From: Maccoyibacter intestinihominis
GTDB lineage: Bacteria; Bacillota; Clostridia; Lachnospirales; Lachnospiraceae
Assembly: GCF_040096355.1 (NCBI RefSeq)
Contig: NZ_JBBMEX010000002.1
Coordinates: 293,091 to 357,090 of the forward strand
Direction of reading: 5' to 3'
DNA: 64,000 nucleotides
Each line of letters begins with the position of its first letter. Position 1 is the first letter of the stretch. The notes under the pieces were generated by a model that made no database searches, was not told where the DNA came from, and worked only from the letters and a program-made list of their open reading frames with translations. Position numbers and translations under genes: made by a program. Shown in pieces: positions 17,926 to 26,427 of this stretch.

Positions 17926-18939
17926 CTATAATAAAGAAATTTCGTGTGCAGTGGCTTCCTGTACAACTTCTTCCGGCCACATTGAACTCTGTACTTCGCC
18001 AATATGGGCTTTTCTTAAAAAGAACATACAGATACGGGACTGACCGATACCTCCACCGATGGTATATGGAAGTTTTTCTTCAATAATGGCTTTCTGGAAA
18101 GGCAGTTCTGCACGTTCCGGGCAGCCGGCTTTTTCTAACTGTGAGAGCAGTGCATCCTTATCCACACGGATTCCCATGGAAGAAAGTTCCAGTGCAATAT
18201 CAAGAACCGGATAGTAAACGACAATATCTGCATTCAGACTCCAGTCATCATAGTCCGGAGCACGTCCGTCATGGCGTTCGCCATTTTCTAAAACATCTCC
18301 GATCTGCATGATGCAGACAGCACCCTTGGCCTTTGCAATATAATACTCACGTTCCTTTGGAGAAGATACATCCGGGAATACATCTTCTAATTCCTGTGTG
18401 GTGATAAAAAAGATATCCTTTGGAAGGATTTCCTGAATGTAATCATACTTGATGGACATATATTTTTCCGTTTTACGCAAAACCTTATATACGGTGCGGA
18501 CGGTTTCTTTCAGTGTCTCGATATTACGGTCTTCCTTAGTGATGATCTTTTCCCAATCCCACTGGTCCACAAAAATAGAGTGGATATTGTCGGTCTCTTC
18601 ATCACGACGGATGGCGTTCATGTCCGTATAGAGTCCTTCACCAACGGAAAAACCGTATTTATCTAACGCATAACGTTTCCATTTTGCAAGGGAGTGGACG
18701 ATTTCAGCAATTTTTCCATCCTGTTCTTTGATGTCAAAAGCCACCGGGCGTTCCACACCGTTTAAGTTGTCATTTAATCCCGAATCCGGGTCAACAAACA
18801 GTGGAGCAGAAACTCTTGTTAAATTCAGACGTTCTGCTAACAGTTCCTGAAAGCAGTCCTTAACCGTTTTAATGGCAACCTGTGTATCATGGAGATTCAG
18901 GTCGGGTTTGTAATCTTTTGGAATAATTAAGTGATCCAT
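17926..18939 (-). CDS. asnA: Aspartate-ammonia ligase
   Basis: 337 residues, the usual length. It makes asparagine from aspartate, ammonia and ATP, and its fold is related to class II tRNA synthetases. Family blocks seen are the N-terminal TRVSAPLFVDPDSGLNDNLNG, QWDWEK, and the C-terminal GGGIGQSRICMFFLRKAHIGEVQ in parts. Read from its own promoter (19021-19048, minus). It lies next to a T-box-controlled tRNA-dependent Asn pathway on the opposite strand. Confidence 0.97.
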   Translation of the reverse strand: MDHLIIPKDYKPDLNLHDTQVAIKTVKDCFQELLAERLNLTRVSAPLFVDPDSGLNDNLNGVERPVAFDIKEQDGKIAEIVHSLAKWKRYALDKYGFSVGEGLYTDMNAIRRDEETDNIHSIFVDQWDWEKIITKEDRNIETLKETVRTVYKVLRKTEKYMSIKYDYIQEILPKDIFFITTQELEDVFPDVSSPKEREYYIAKAKGAVCIMQIGDVLENGERHDGRAPDYDDWSLNADIVVYYPVLDIALELSSMGIRVDKDALLSQLEKAGCPERAELPFQKAIIEEKLPYTIGGGIGQSRICMFFLRKAHIGEVQSSMWPEEVVQEATAHEISLL

Positions 18940-18972
18940 ATGTATCCTCGATTCTGTCAGTTTGATTTTGTT

Positions 18973-19012
18973 ACGGATCGATCATGTCGATCATGCGGGC
19001 ATGTTGATCCGT
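18973..19012 (-). promoter_or_regulatory. Long hairpin in asnA leader
   Basis: ACGGATC and GATCCGT bracket a 40-base segment with further internal repeats of GATC and CATG, all inside the asnA 5' untranslated region. It has no T-run, so it is not a terminator. It may be an RNA structure or a protein-binding palindrome that controls asnA; no known riboswitch is recognised. Confidence 0.4.
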
Positions 19013-19020
19013 TTGCCATT

Positions 19021-19048
19021 ATTATACCATATAGACTTCGTTTTTCAA
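19021..19048 (-). promoter_or_regulatory. asnA promoter
   Basis: On the minus strand TTGAAA (19048-19043), 16-base spacer, TATAAT (19026-19021). The transcript would start near 19014, at the edge of the leader hairpin. Confidence 0.65.
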
Positions 19049-19144
19049 TAAAAGGTTGGGGAATAGATTTTATTCTATCAAAAGTTCCAATTGTAAGTAT
19101 AAAAAGCGAATGATATAATTAAACTTAATAGGAAAGAATATTTT

Positions 19145-19573
19145 GGAAAAGGTAAAAATATAGAATTTCAACGGAAGCTTCCAAGTAATCATGAGAAATT
19201 TTTAAAGGACATTATTGCTTTTTCTAACAGTACAGGGGGACAAGTGATGTTAGGAATATGGCTTACCTGATCCGTTATTTGAAGAATTTGGAGATGGATT
19301 TAAGGTCACAATCTTTAGAAAAGTAAGCAATGCTTTTGAAAAATATCAGCCATTGTTAAAAGAAGCAAATGCGACAGATGTTTTTGTGAACAATATTGAG
19401 AAGGTATTTAAGCATTGTGGAACAGATACGATATTTGGGCAGCTAATGTGATGGAATGGCTGGGATGTTCAAAGTCTAAGGCTACAAATGTAATGAATGT
19501 TTTAAAGGAAGCAAAAGTCATAGAAAAGGTTACCGGCTTAGGTGCCGGAAAATATAGGTTTTTAAAATTGTAG
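19145..19573 (+). pseudogene. Decayed AlbA_2/Schlafen-type putative regulator
   Basis: Three separate frames carry fragments of one protein. The first reads NIEFQRKLPSNHEKFLKD then AFSNSTGGQVMLGI, the start of an AlbA_2 (Schlafen AAA_4) domain, and ends at a TGA after LGIWLT. The second begins at DPLFEEFGDGFKVTIFRK and ends at FGQLM. The third, frameshifted, ends in a winged-helix-like tail ending GKYRFLKL and TAG. Most of the middle is missing. The gene is broken by a large deletion plus frameshifts. Confidence 0.75.
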
Positions 19574-19588
19574 ATTTATGGAGCTAAA

Positions 19589-19723
19589 ATGATAATAAAT
19601 GAGAATTGCCCATGCAAAAGAAAAAAGTGTGAACGTCATGGGAAATGTGACGAATGCAGGAAACATCATGCAGAGTCTGAACGTCAGAGACCTGTTTATT
19701 GTGAAAAAAAGAAAAAGGAATGA
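19589..19723 (+). CDS. Tiny cysteine-rich protein (44 aa)
   Basis: ATG at 19589 after an ATGGAG ribosome site. The 44 residues include six cysteines (C7, C9, C14, C20, C23, C38) in a very basic chain: CPCKRKKC, then CxxC in GKCDEC, and a final VYC. The spacing suggests a small zinc-binding fold. I believe very similar short proteins occur in other clostridia, from memory only. It stands alone between a pseudogene and the T-box, with no visible terminator. Confidence 0.6.
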   Translation: MIINENCPCKRKKCERHGKCDECRKHHAESERQRPVYCEKKKKE

Positions 19724-19764
19724 CGAATGAAGACTCCGGTTTTTGAAAGTTTTCAAAAAAATAC

Positions 19765-19793
19765 TTGCAAAATAACTAAGACTATGCTAACAT
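19765..19793 (+). promoter_or_regulatory. Promoter of T-box/aspS-gatCAB operon
   Basis: TTGCAA (19765-19770), 17-base spacer, TAACAT (19788-19793). The transcript would begin just before the T-box stem I. Confidence 0.5.
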
Positions 19794-19799
19794 ACAGGC

Positions 19800-20107
19800 A
19801 ACAAAAAAAGCGATGAAAGAGACTCTTATCTTCAGACGTCGACAGGAATACAGCGTCACCGACTGAGAGCGCTGTTTGAAAGAGGAGACAAAGGGAACAC
19901 TCCGGAGCAGACTGGTTGAACAGAATTTTGCAGGAAAAGGAATGAGAACTTGCAAAATACAGAGTAGGTCAGTACGTCTGATATGCGTTAAATATCAAGA
20001 GTGGAAAAGTTGTGATTGCCATGATTTTTCAATGCGGGTGGTACCGCGGGAATATAGAAGAATGAGATCCCGCCCCGGAACAGTGAAATGTTCCGGGGCG
20101 TTTTTTT
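19800..20107 (+). ncRNA. T-box riboswitch leader, Asn (and possibly Glu) specifier
   Basis: The conserved T-box core TGCGGGTGGTACCGCGG is at 20033-20049, just before an intrinsic terminator. Stem I covers about 19808-19920, starting with GCGATGAAAGAGA and an apical hairpin CAGCG/CGCTG. The likely specifier is at 19895-19899 in GGGAACACTCC. AAC (Asn) is followed by the usual purine and GAA (Glu) overlaps it by one base. Uncharged tRNA pairing with the specifier and the T-box would prevent termination. Downstream genes make Asn-tRNA by transamidation, which agrees with Asn sensing. Stem I pairing was judged by eye. Confidence 0.85.
20071..20107 (+). terminator. T-box regulated intrinsic terminator
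   Basis: CGCCCCGGAAC and GTTCCGGGGCG form an 11-bp perfect stem with an 8-base loop, then seven T. This is the OFF structure of the T-box. The 144 bases from here to aspS show only A/T-rich leader with no second hairpin. Confidence 0.92.
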
Positions 20108-20251
20108 ATTTCTAATTTTTATTATTTCTAAATTCATAAAAATGAATCAGTAAAAAATGATATTTTTTCACAAAGTCATATTTCCGTCCCGCACCTATCC
20201 TTCAGAGGAAAACATTTCCGACTGAAACATGAAGAAAAGGAGAGTACAAAC

Positions 20252-21586
20252 ATGATGGAATTTTTAACAGGAGTAAAAGAACAGGAAACTTTAGAACTGA
20301 CAACCCTCTTAGCAGGAGATTACGAAGGACAGAGTGTAAAGCTCAACGGTGCCGTTCATACCATTCGTGATATGGGTGAGGTCGCCTTTGTGATCCTGCG
20401 AAAAAGAGAAGGACTGATCCAGTGTGTATTTGAGGAAGGCGTAACCAAGTTTGAACTGAAAGATTTAAAAGAGGCGGCAACCGTAGAAGTAGAGGGAGTG
20501 GTAGCAAAAGAAGATCGTGCTCCAAACGGCATCGAGATCCGTTTAAGAGAGATCCGTATCTTGTCAGAGCCGAGTGCTCCAATGCCACTTGCGATCTCAA
20601 AATGGAAACTGAATACATCCTTAGAGGCAAAGCTAAACAACCGTGCCGTATCTCTTAGAAATGTCAGGGAGCGGGCAAAGTTCAAGATCCAGGAGGGCTT
20701 AGTCAGAGGTTTTCGGGAATTTTTATACGAAGAGGGCTTTACCGAGATCCATACACCAAAGATTGGTGCAAAAGGAGCAGAGGGTGGAGCAAACCTGTTT
20801 CGTTTTGAATATTTCCACAGACCTGCCGTATTAGAGCAGAGTCCACAGTTCTACAAACAGATGATGGTTGGTGTATTTGACCGTGTATTCGAGACTGCTC
20901 CGGTATTCAGAGCAGAAAAGCACAACACTAAAAGACATTTGAACGAATATACCTCCTTAGATTTTGAGATGGGATATATCGACGGATTTGAAGACATCAT
21001 GGCAATGGAAACAGGATTTTTGCAGTATGCAATGAAACTGTTAGAAAAAGATTATGCAAAAGAGTTGAAAATGTTAGGTGTAACGCTTCCGAACGTGGAA
21101 AAGATACCGGTGGTTCGTTTTGACGAGGCAAAGAAAATGGTGTCAGAAAAATATGACCGCAGGATCAAAAACCCATATGATTTAGAGCCGGAAGAAGAGC
21201 ATCTGATCGGAACTCTGTTTAAAGAAGAATATGATGCGGATTTTGTGTTTGTTACACATTATCCAAGCAAAAAACGTCCATTTTATGCAATGGATGATCC
21301 ACAGGATACCACATTTACACTGAGCTTTGACTTATTGTTCCGTGGCCTTGAAATTACAACCGGCGGTCAGAGAATCCATGATTACCGGATGTTGACAGAA
21401 AAAATTGCAGCAAGAGGAATGACAGAGGAAGGAATGGAGGACTACCTGAGTGCATTCAAATACGGAATGCCGCCGCATGGAGGTCTTGGAATCGGATTAG
21501 AGAGACTGACAATGCAGTTGATCGGCGAGGACAATGTCAGAGAGACCACACTGTTCCCAAGAGATTTAAGCAGATTAGAACCTTAG
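20252..21586 (+). CDS. aspS: Aspartyl-tRNA synthetase, archaeal/short type (probably non-discriminating)
   Basis: 444 residues, about 150 shorter than the standard bacterial AspRS because it lacks the GAD insertion. It has an N-terminal OB-fold (~20-110), class II motif 2 around FRAEKHNTKRHLNEYTSLDFE in parts, and motif 3 in GGLGIGLERLTMQ. Such AspRS2 proteins often charge both tRNA-Asp and tRNA-Asn with Asp; GatCAB then amidates the latter. Co-transcription with gatCAB behind an Asn-type T-box supports that role here. Specificity itself is inferred. It has an AAGGAGAG ribosome site. Confidence 0.9.
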   Translation: MMEFLTGVKEQETLELTTLLAGDYEGQSVKLNGAVHTIRDMGEVAFVILRKREGLIQCVFEEGVTKFELKDLKEAATVEVEGVVAKEDRAPNGIEIRLREIRILSEPSAPMPLAISKWKLNTSLEAKLNNRAVSLRNVRERAKFKIQEGLVRGFREFLYEEGFTEIHTPKIGAKGAEGGANLFRFEYFHRPAVLEQSPQFYKQMMVGVFDRVFETAPVFRAEKHNTKRHLNEYTSLDFEMGYIDGFEDIMAMETGFLQYAMKLLEKDYAKELKMLGVTLPNVEKIPVVRFDEAKKMVSEKYDRRIKNPYDLEPEEEHLIGTLFKEEYDADFVFVTHYPSKKRPFYAMDDPQDTTFTLSFDLLFRGLEITTGGQRIHDYRMLTEKIAARGMTEEGMEDYLSAFKYGMPPHGGLGIGLERLTMQLIGEDNVRETTLFPRDLSRLEP

Positions 21587-21605
21587 GAAAACAAGGAGAA
21601 GAAAA

Positions 21606-21899
21606 ATGGCAAATATAATTTCAGATGAAACCATTGAATACGTTGGTATTCTTGCAAAATTAGAGCTTTCCGAAGAAGAAAAAGAGCAGGCAAAAGCCGA
21701 TATGGGAAAAATGCTCGATTATATTGATAAATTAAATGAATTAGACACCTCCGGCGTAGAGCCGATGTCCCATGTATTCCCGGTCAATAACGTATTCCGC
21801 GAGGATGTTGTAACCAATGGAGACGGACATGATGATACACTTGCAAACGCACCTTGTGCTAAAGATGATGGATTTAAGGTGCCAAAGACGATCGGTTAA
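21606..21899 (+). CDS. gatC: Asp/Glu-tRNA amidotransferase subunit C
   Basis: 97 residues, the small helical belt subunit that stabilises GatA-GatB. It has the typical start ISDETIEYVGILAKLELSEEE and the middle MSHVFPVNNVFREDVV, and ends in a conserved basic tail (FKVPKTIG). It lies 19 bases after aspS and 12 before gatA. Confidence 0.95.
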   Translation: MANIISDETIEYVGILAKLELSEEEKEQAKADMGKMLDYIDKLNELDTSGVEPMSHVFPVNNVFREDVVTNGDGHDDTLANAPCAKDDGFKVPKTIG

Positions 21900-21911
21900 A
21901 GGAGGAATACA

Positions 21912-23372
21912 ATGAGTCTGATGAGTCTGACAGCCGTAGAGCTGGGAAAAAAGATAAAAGCAGGGGAAGTAACGGTAAAAGAAGCCGTAGAAGCAGCCTT
22001 TGCACAGATAGAAAAAGTAGAGGGCGATGTGCATAGCTTTGTCACCCTGACCAAAGAGCAGGCATTGAAAGATGCCGGGGAGATCCAGAAAAAAATAGAT
22101 GCAGGAGAGTTGACCGGACCGCTTGCGGGCGTACCGGTGGCATTGAAAGACAACCTTTGTACCAAAGGAGTTCTGACAACCTGCAGTTCCAAGATATTAA
22201 ATAACTTTGTACCAACCTATACCGCACAGGCAGTAGAAAATCTGCAAAAAGCAGGCGCGGTCATCATAGGCAAGACCAATATGGATGAGTTTGCAATGGG
22301 AAGCACGACAGAGACATCCGCTTATGGAGTTACGAAAAACCCATGGAATTTAGAACATGTGCCGGGCGGTTCTTCCGGCGGTTCCTGTGCAGCCGTGGCA
22401 GCAGAAGAGTGCAGTTATGCGTTAGGTTCCGATACCGGTGGTTCCATCCGCCAGCCAAGTTCATTTTGCGGAGTGACCGGCTTAAAACCAACCTATGGAA
22501 CGGTATCCCGTTACGGACTGATCGCCTATGGTTCTTCCTTAGATCAGATCGGACCGGTGGCAAAAGACGTGACCGACTGTGCCACCATTTTAGAAGCAAT
22601 TACTTCCTATGATAAGAAGGATTCCACATCCATAGAACGAAAAGATACAGATTTTACATCTGCATTAGTGGATGATGTAAAAGGAATGAAGATCGGAATC
22701 CCAAAAGATTATTTTGGCGAGGGCTTGAACGAAGAAGTGAAAGCAGCAGTTTTAGCAGCAGCAAAGACATTAGAGGAAAAAGGAGCCATTGTCGAGGAAT
22801 TTGATCTAAGCCTTGTAGAGTATGCGATCCCTGCTTATTATGTCATAGCCAGTGCCGAGGCAAGTTCGAACTTAGCCCGTTTTGACGGTGTAAAATACGG
22901 CTACCGTACAAAAGAATATGAAGGACTTCATAACATGTACAAAAAGACACGTTCCGAAGGATTTGGAGCAGAAGCAAAACGCCGTATCATGTTAGGCTCT
23001 TTCGTATTAAGTTCCGGCTATTATGATGCATATTATTTAAAGGCACTCCGGACAAAAGCACTGATCAAGCAGGCATTTGATAAAGCCTTTGAAAAATACG
23101 ACGTGATCTTAGGACCGGCAGCACCGACAACAGCACCGAAGTTAGGTTCTTCCTTAGAAGACCCGATCAAAATGTATTTAGGAGATATTTATACGATATC
23201 CGTCAACTTAGCAGGACTTCCGGGAATGACACTTCCATGCGGGATCGATTCGAAGGGACTGCCGATCGGATTGCAGTTGATCGGAGATTGTTTTGAAGAA
23301 AAAAATATCATTCGTGCAGCATATAGTTTTGAACAGACCAGAGCATATCACAAAAGCCCGTTAGCAGAATAG
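21912..23372 (+). CDS. gatA: Asp/Glu-tRNA amidotransferase subunit A
   Basis: 486 residues, amidase-signature glutaminase that releases ammonia for GatB. The Ser-cisSer-Lys triad is recognisable: Lys in VPVALKDNLCTKG (~77), Ser in GGSSGGSCAAVA (~152) and the nucleophile Ser in SDTGGSIRQPSSFCG (~176). The length and the C-terminal GLPGMTLPCG block are standard. It is the middle of gatCAB. Confidence 0.97.
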   Translation: MSLMSLTAVELGKKIKAGEVTVKEAVEAAFAQIEKVEGDVHSFVTLTKEQALKDAGEIQKKIDAGELTGPLAGVPVALKDNLCTKGVLTTCSSKILNNFVPTYTAQAVENLQKAGAVIIGKTNMDEFAMGSTTETSAYGVTKNPWNLEHVPGGSSGGSCAAVAAEECSYALGSDTGGSIRQPSSFCGVTGLKPTYGTVSRYGLIAYGSSLDQIGPVAKDVTDCATILEAITSYDKKDSTSIERKDTDFTSALVDDVKGMKIGIPKDYFGEGLNEEVKAAVLAAAKTLEEKGAIVEEFDLSLVEYAIPAYYVIASAEASSNLARFDGVKYGYRTKEYEGLHNMYKKTRSEGFGAEAKRRIMLGSFVLSSGYYDAYYLKALRTKALIKQAFDKAFEKYDVILGPAAPTTAPKLGSSLEDPIKMYLGDIYTISVNLAGLPGMTLPCGIDSKGLPIGLQLIGDCFEEKNIIRAAYSFEQTRAYHKSPLAE

Positions 23373-23384
23373 GAGGAGGAGAAA

Positions 23385-24815
23385 ATGAGCAAACAATATG
23401 AAACCGTGATCGGATTGGAAGTTCATGTGGAACTTGCGACCAAGACAAAAATTTTCTGCTCCTGCTCCACAGCGTTTGGAGGAGCACCGAATACACATAC
23501 CTGCCCGGTCTGCACCGGAATGCCGGGATCTTTACCGGTTTTAAACAAACAGGTCGTAGAGTATGCCGTGGCAGTCGGACTTGCAACCAATTGTACGATT
23601 ACCCAGTATTGCAAATTTGACAGAAAGAATTATTTTTATCCGGACAATCCACAGAACTACCAGATTTCCCAGCTCTATCTGCCGATCTGCAGGAATGGAA
23701 GCGTAGAGATCGAGACCGCAGGCGGAAAGAAAAGTATCGGCATCCATGAGATCCACATGGAAGAAGATGCCGGAAAACTGGTACATGACGAGTGGGAAGA
23801 CTGCTCAATCGTAGATTATAACCGTTCCGGTGTACCACTGATCGAGATCGTATCAGAACCGGATATGCGTTCTGCAGAAGAAGTCATTGCATACTTAGAG
23901 AAGTTAAGACTGATCATCCAGTATCTGGGTGCTTCAGACTGCAAATTAAATGAAGGTTCGATGCGTGCCGATGTCAACCTGTCAGTCAGAGAGGTGGGAG
24001 CAACAGAATTTGGAACGCGTACCGAGATGAAAAACCTGAACTCATTCAAAGCAATTGCCCGTGCCATCGAAGGCGAGCGTGCAAGACAGATCGAACTGTT
24101 AGAAGAAGGCAAACAGGTCATTCAGGAGACCAGACGCTGGGATGACAACAAAGAGTATTCCTATGCGATGAGAAGCAAAGAGGATGCACAGGATTACCGT
24201 TATTTCCCGGAGCCGGATTTAGTACCGATCGTCATCAGTGACGAGTGGTTAGCGGAGATCAAGGCAAAAGAGCCGGAACTTCGTACCGCAAAATTAGAGC
24301 GTTACAAAAAAGAATATGAGCTGCCGGATTATGATGCACAGATCATTACCGGTTCAAAGCATATGGCAGATATTTTTGAAGAGACCACAGCCATCTGTAA
24401 GAAGCCGAAAAAAGTCTCAAACTGGCTGATGGGCGAAACACTCCGTCTGTTAAAAGAACATGAAAAAGAGCCGGAGGACATCGCTTTTTCTGCTGAAAAC
24501 TTGGCAAAATTAATCGAGCTTGTCGATGGCGGAGTCATCAACGGCAATGTGGCAAAAGAAGTATTTGAGCAGATTTTCGATCGTAATATTGACCCGGAAA
24601 AATATGTGGAAGAAAAAGGCTTAAAGACCGTAAACGACGAAGGTGCATTGCGAGAGACGATCGAGCAGATCGTTGCAGACAATCCGAAATCTGTAGAAGA
24701 TTACCATAACGGAAAGGAAAAAGCCATCGGATTCTTAGTCGGTCAGACGATGAAAGCCATGAAGGGAAAAGCAGATCCTGGAATGGTCAATAAGATATTG
24801 AAAGAAATTTTATAA
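23385..24815 (+). CDS. gatB: Asp/Glu-tRNA amidotransferase subunit B
   Basis: 476 residues. GatB activates the mischarged Asp- or Glu-tRNA by phosphorylation and adds ammonia. It contains the N-terminal catalytic cradle (VIGLEVHVEL; Zn-type cysteines in FCSCSTAFGG and TCPVCTGMPG), the EDAGKLVHD region, and a C-terminal YqeY-like tRNA-binding tail (~330-476). As GatCAB can serve both tRNA-Gln and tRNA-Asn, it may do both jobs in this organism. It is the last gene of the T-box operon. Confidence 0.97.
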   Translation: MSKQYETVIGLEVHVELATKTKIFCSCSTAFGGAPNTHTCPVCTGMPGSLPVLNKQVVEYAVAVGLATNCTITQYCKFDRKNYFYPDNPQNYQISQLYLPICRNGSVEIETAGGKKSIGIHEIHMEEDAGKLVHDEWEDCSIVDYNRSGVPLIEIVSEPDMRSAEEVIAYLEKLRLIIQYLGASDCKLNEGSMRADVNLSVREVGATEFGTRTEMKNLNSFKAIARAIEGERARQIELLEEGKQVIQETRRWDDNKEYSYAMRSKEDAQDYRYFPEPDLVPIVISDEWLAEIKAKEPELRTAKLERYKKEYELPDYDAQIITGSKHMADIFEETTAICKKPKKVSNWLMGETLRLLKEHEKEPEDIAFSAENLAKLIELVDGGVINGNVAKEVFEQIFDRNIDPEKYVEEKGLKTVNDEGALRETIEQIVADNPKSVEDYHNGKEKAIGFLVGQTMKAMKGKADPGMVNKILKEIL

Positions 24816-24841
24816 ATTCGGCATTTTCTCCAAATTATCAA

Positions 24842-24870
24842 TTGAGATTGCAAATGGAATGTCTTATAAT
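24842..24870 (+). promoter_or_regulatory. Promoter upstream of clpX-like gene
   Basis: TTGAGA (24842-24847), 17-base spacer, TATAAT (24865-24870), 39 bases ahead of the ATG. It starts a new transcription unit after gatB. Confidence 0.65.
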
Positions 24871-24909
24871 GGGGGCAGTTATAGATAAGATAGATGATAG
24901 GAGAATAAC

Positions 24910-26370
24910 ATGTCAGATCAGGATAAAGATTTAGAACAGGAAATCATAGAAAAAGAACAGACAGACGATGCCCCGGATACGAACAAAGACGAGAAGGATG
25001 GCTACGAAGATATCTGCTATATCTGCCGCCGGCCGGAGAGCAAAGCGGGCAAAATGATCAAAATCCCAAATAATATCTGTATTTGTCGGGATTGTATGCA
25101 AAAGACCTTTGACAGCATGAGCGGTTCCGGGTTTAATCTTGGAGATTTCAATCCGGCAAATATGGGATTTGGGAACATGCCCAATATCAGCATGATCAAT
25201 CTTTCTGATTTACAGGGTATGCTTCCAAAAAGCCAGCAGATCAAGAAGAAAAAACCAAAAGAAAAGAAAGAAAAGCCGGCACTCGATATCCATGCGATCC
25301 CGGCACCTCATAAGATCAAGGCAAGTCTGGATGAGTACATTGTAGGACAGGACTATGCAAAAAAGGTTATGTCCGTTGCCGTATACAACCACTACAAGAG
25401 AGTGGCATCCGAGGCAAATGATGATATTGAAATTGAAAAATCCAATATGCTGATGGTAGGTCCGACCGGTTCTGGTAAGACTTATATGGTCAGAACGTTA
25501 GCAAAGCTGTTAGATGTGCCGTTGGCAATTACGGATGCAACTTCCCTGACAGAAGCCGGTTATATCGGTGATGACATCGAGAGTGTAGTTTCCAAACTTT
25601 TAGCGGCAGCCGATAATGACATAGAAAAGGCAGAGCGTGGGATCATCTTTATCGATGAGATCGATAAGATTGCCAAAAAGCGGAACACCAATCAGAGAGA
25701 TGTCAGCGGCGAGAGCGTCCAGCAGGGAATGTTAAAGCTGTTAGAGGGTGCTGATGTAGAGGTTCCAGTGGGAGCCAGCAGTAAAAATGCCATGGTGCCG
25801 ATGGTAACTGTCAACACCAGAAATATTTTGTTTATCTGTGGCGGAGCATTTCCGGACTTGGACAATATTATCAAAGAGCGGCTGAATCAGGAATCCTCTA
25901 TGGGATTTAAAGCGGCATTAAAAGACCAGTACGATGAGGATGAGAACATTTTACAGAAGGTAACGGTAGAGGATATCCGTACTTTTGGAATGATACCGGA
26001 ATTCATTGGTCGTCTGCCAATCCTTTTTTCTTTAGAGGCATTGACAGAAGATATGTTAGTGCGGATTTTAAAAGAGCCGCGCAACGCCATTTTAAAACAG
26101 TATCAGAAGCTGTTAGAGATGGATGAGGTCAAGTTAGAATTTGAAGATGAGGCACTCCATGCGATTGCAAAAAAAGCAAAGGAGAAGAAAGTCGGAGCGA
26201 GAGCGCTTCGTGCCATCATTGAAGAATTCATGCTAGACATCATGTATGAGATTCCAAAGGATGACAACATTGGAAAAGTAATTATCACAAAAGAATATAT
26301 CGAGAAAACAGGCGGACCTGTTATTATGATGCGTGGATGCCCGGAATTGGAAGAAAAGAGTGTGATCTAG
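24910..26370 (+). CDS. clpX: ClpX-type AAA+ unfoldase, divergent form
   Basis: 486 residues against ~420 for standard ClpX. An acidic 30-residue lead is followed by a C4 zinc module (Cys36, 39, 59, 62), then an unusual Asn/Gly/Met-rich linker and a Lys-rich stretch before the AAA+ core. The core has Walker A GPTGSGKT (184-191), Walker B IIFIDEIDK and the C-terminal ClpX domain. The ClpP-docking IGF loop reads MGF (331-333), and the pore region reads GYIGDDIES rather than GYVGEDVEN. No clpP is adjacent. It may be a second, specialised ClpX. Confidence 0.85.
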   Translation: MSDQDKDLEQEIIEKEQTDDAPDTNKDEKDGYEDICYICRRPESKAGKMIKIPNNICICRDCMQKTFDSMSGSGFNLGDFNPANMGFGNMPNISMINLSDLQGMLPKSQQIKKKKPKEKKEKPALDIHAIPAPHKIKASLDEYIVGQDYAKKVMSVAVYNHYKRVASEANDDIEIEKSNMLMVGPTGSGKTYMVRTLAKLLDVPLAITDATSLTEAGYIGDDIESVVSKLLAAADNDIEKAERGIIFIDEIDKIAKKRNTNQRDVSGESVQQGMLKLLEGADVEVPVGASSKNAMVPMVTVNTRNILFICGGAFPDLDNIIKERLNQESSMGFKAALKDQYDEDENILQKVTVEDIRTFGMIPEFIGRLPILFSLEALTEDMLVRILKEPRNAILKQYQKLLEMDEVKLEFEDEALHAIAKKAKEKKVGARALRAIIEEFMLDIMYEIPKDDNIGKVIITKEYIEKTGGPVIMMRGCPELEEKSVI

Positions 26371-26427
26371 TGGCATAACTTTCTATTTTCGGCATAAAAT
26401 GCAATAAATAGAAGCATCAGGTGAAAA

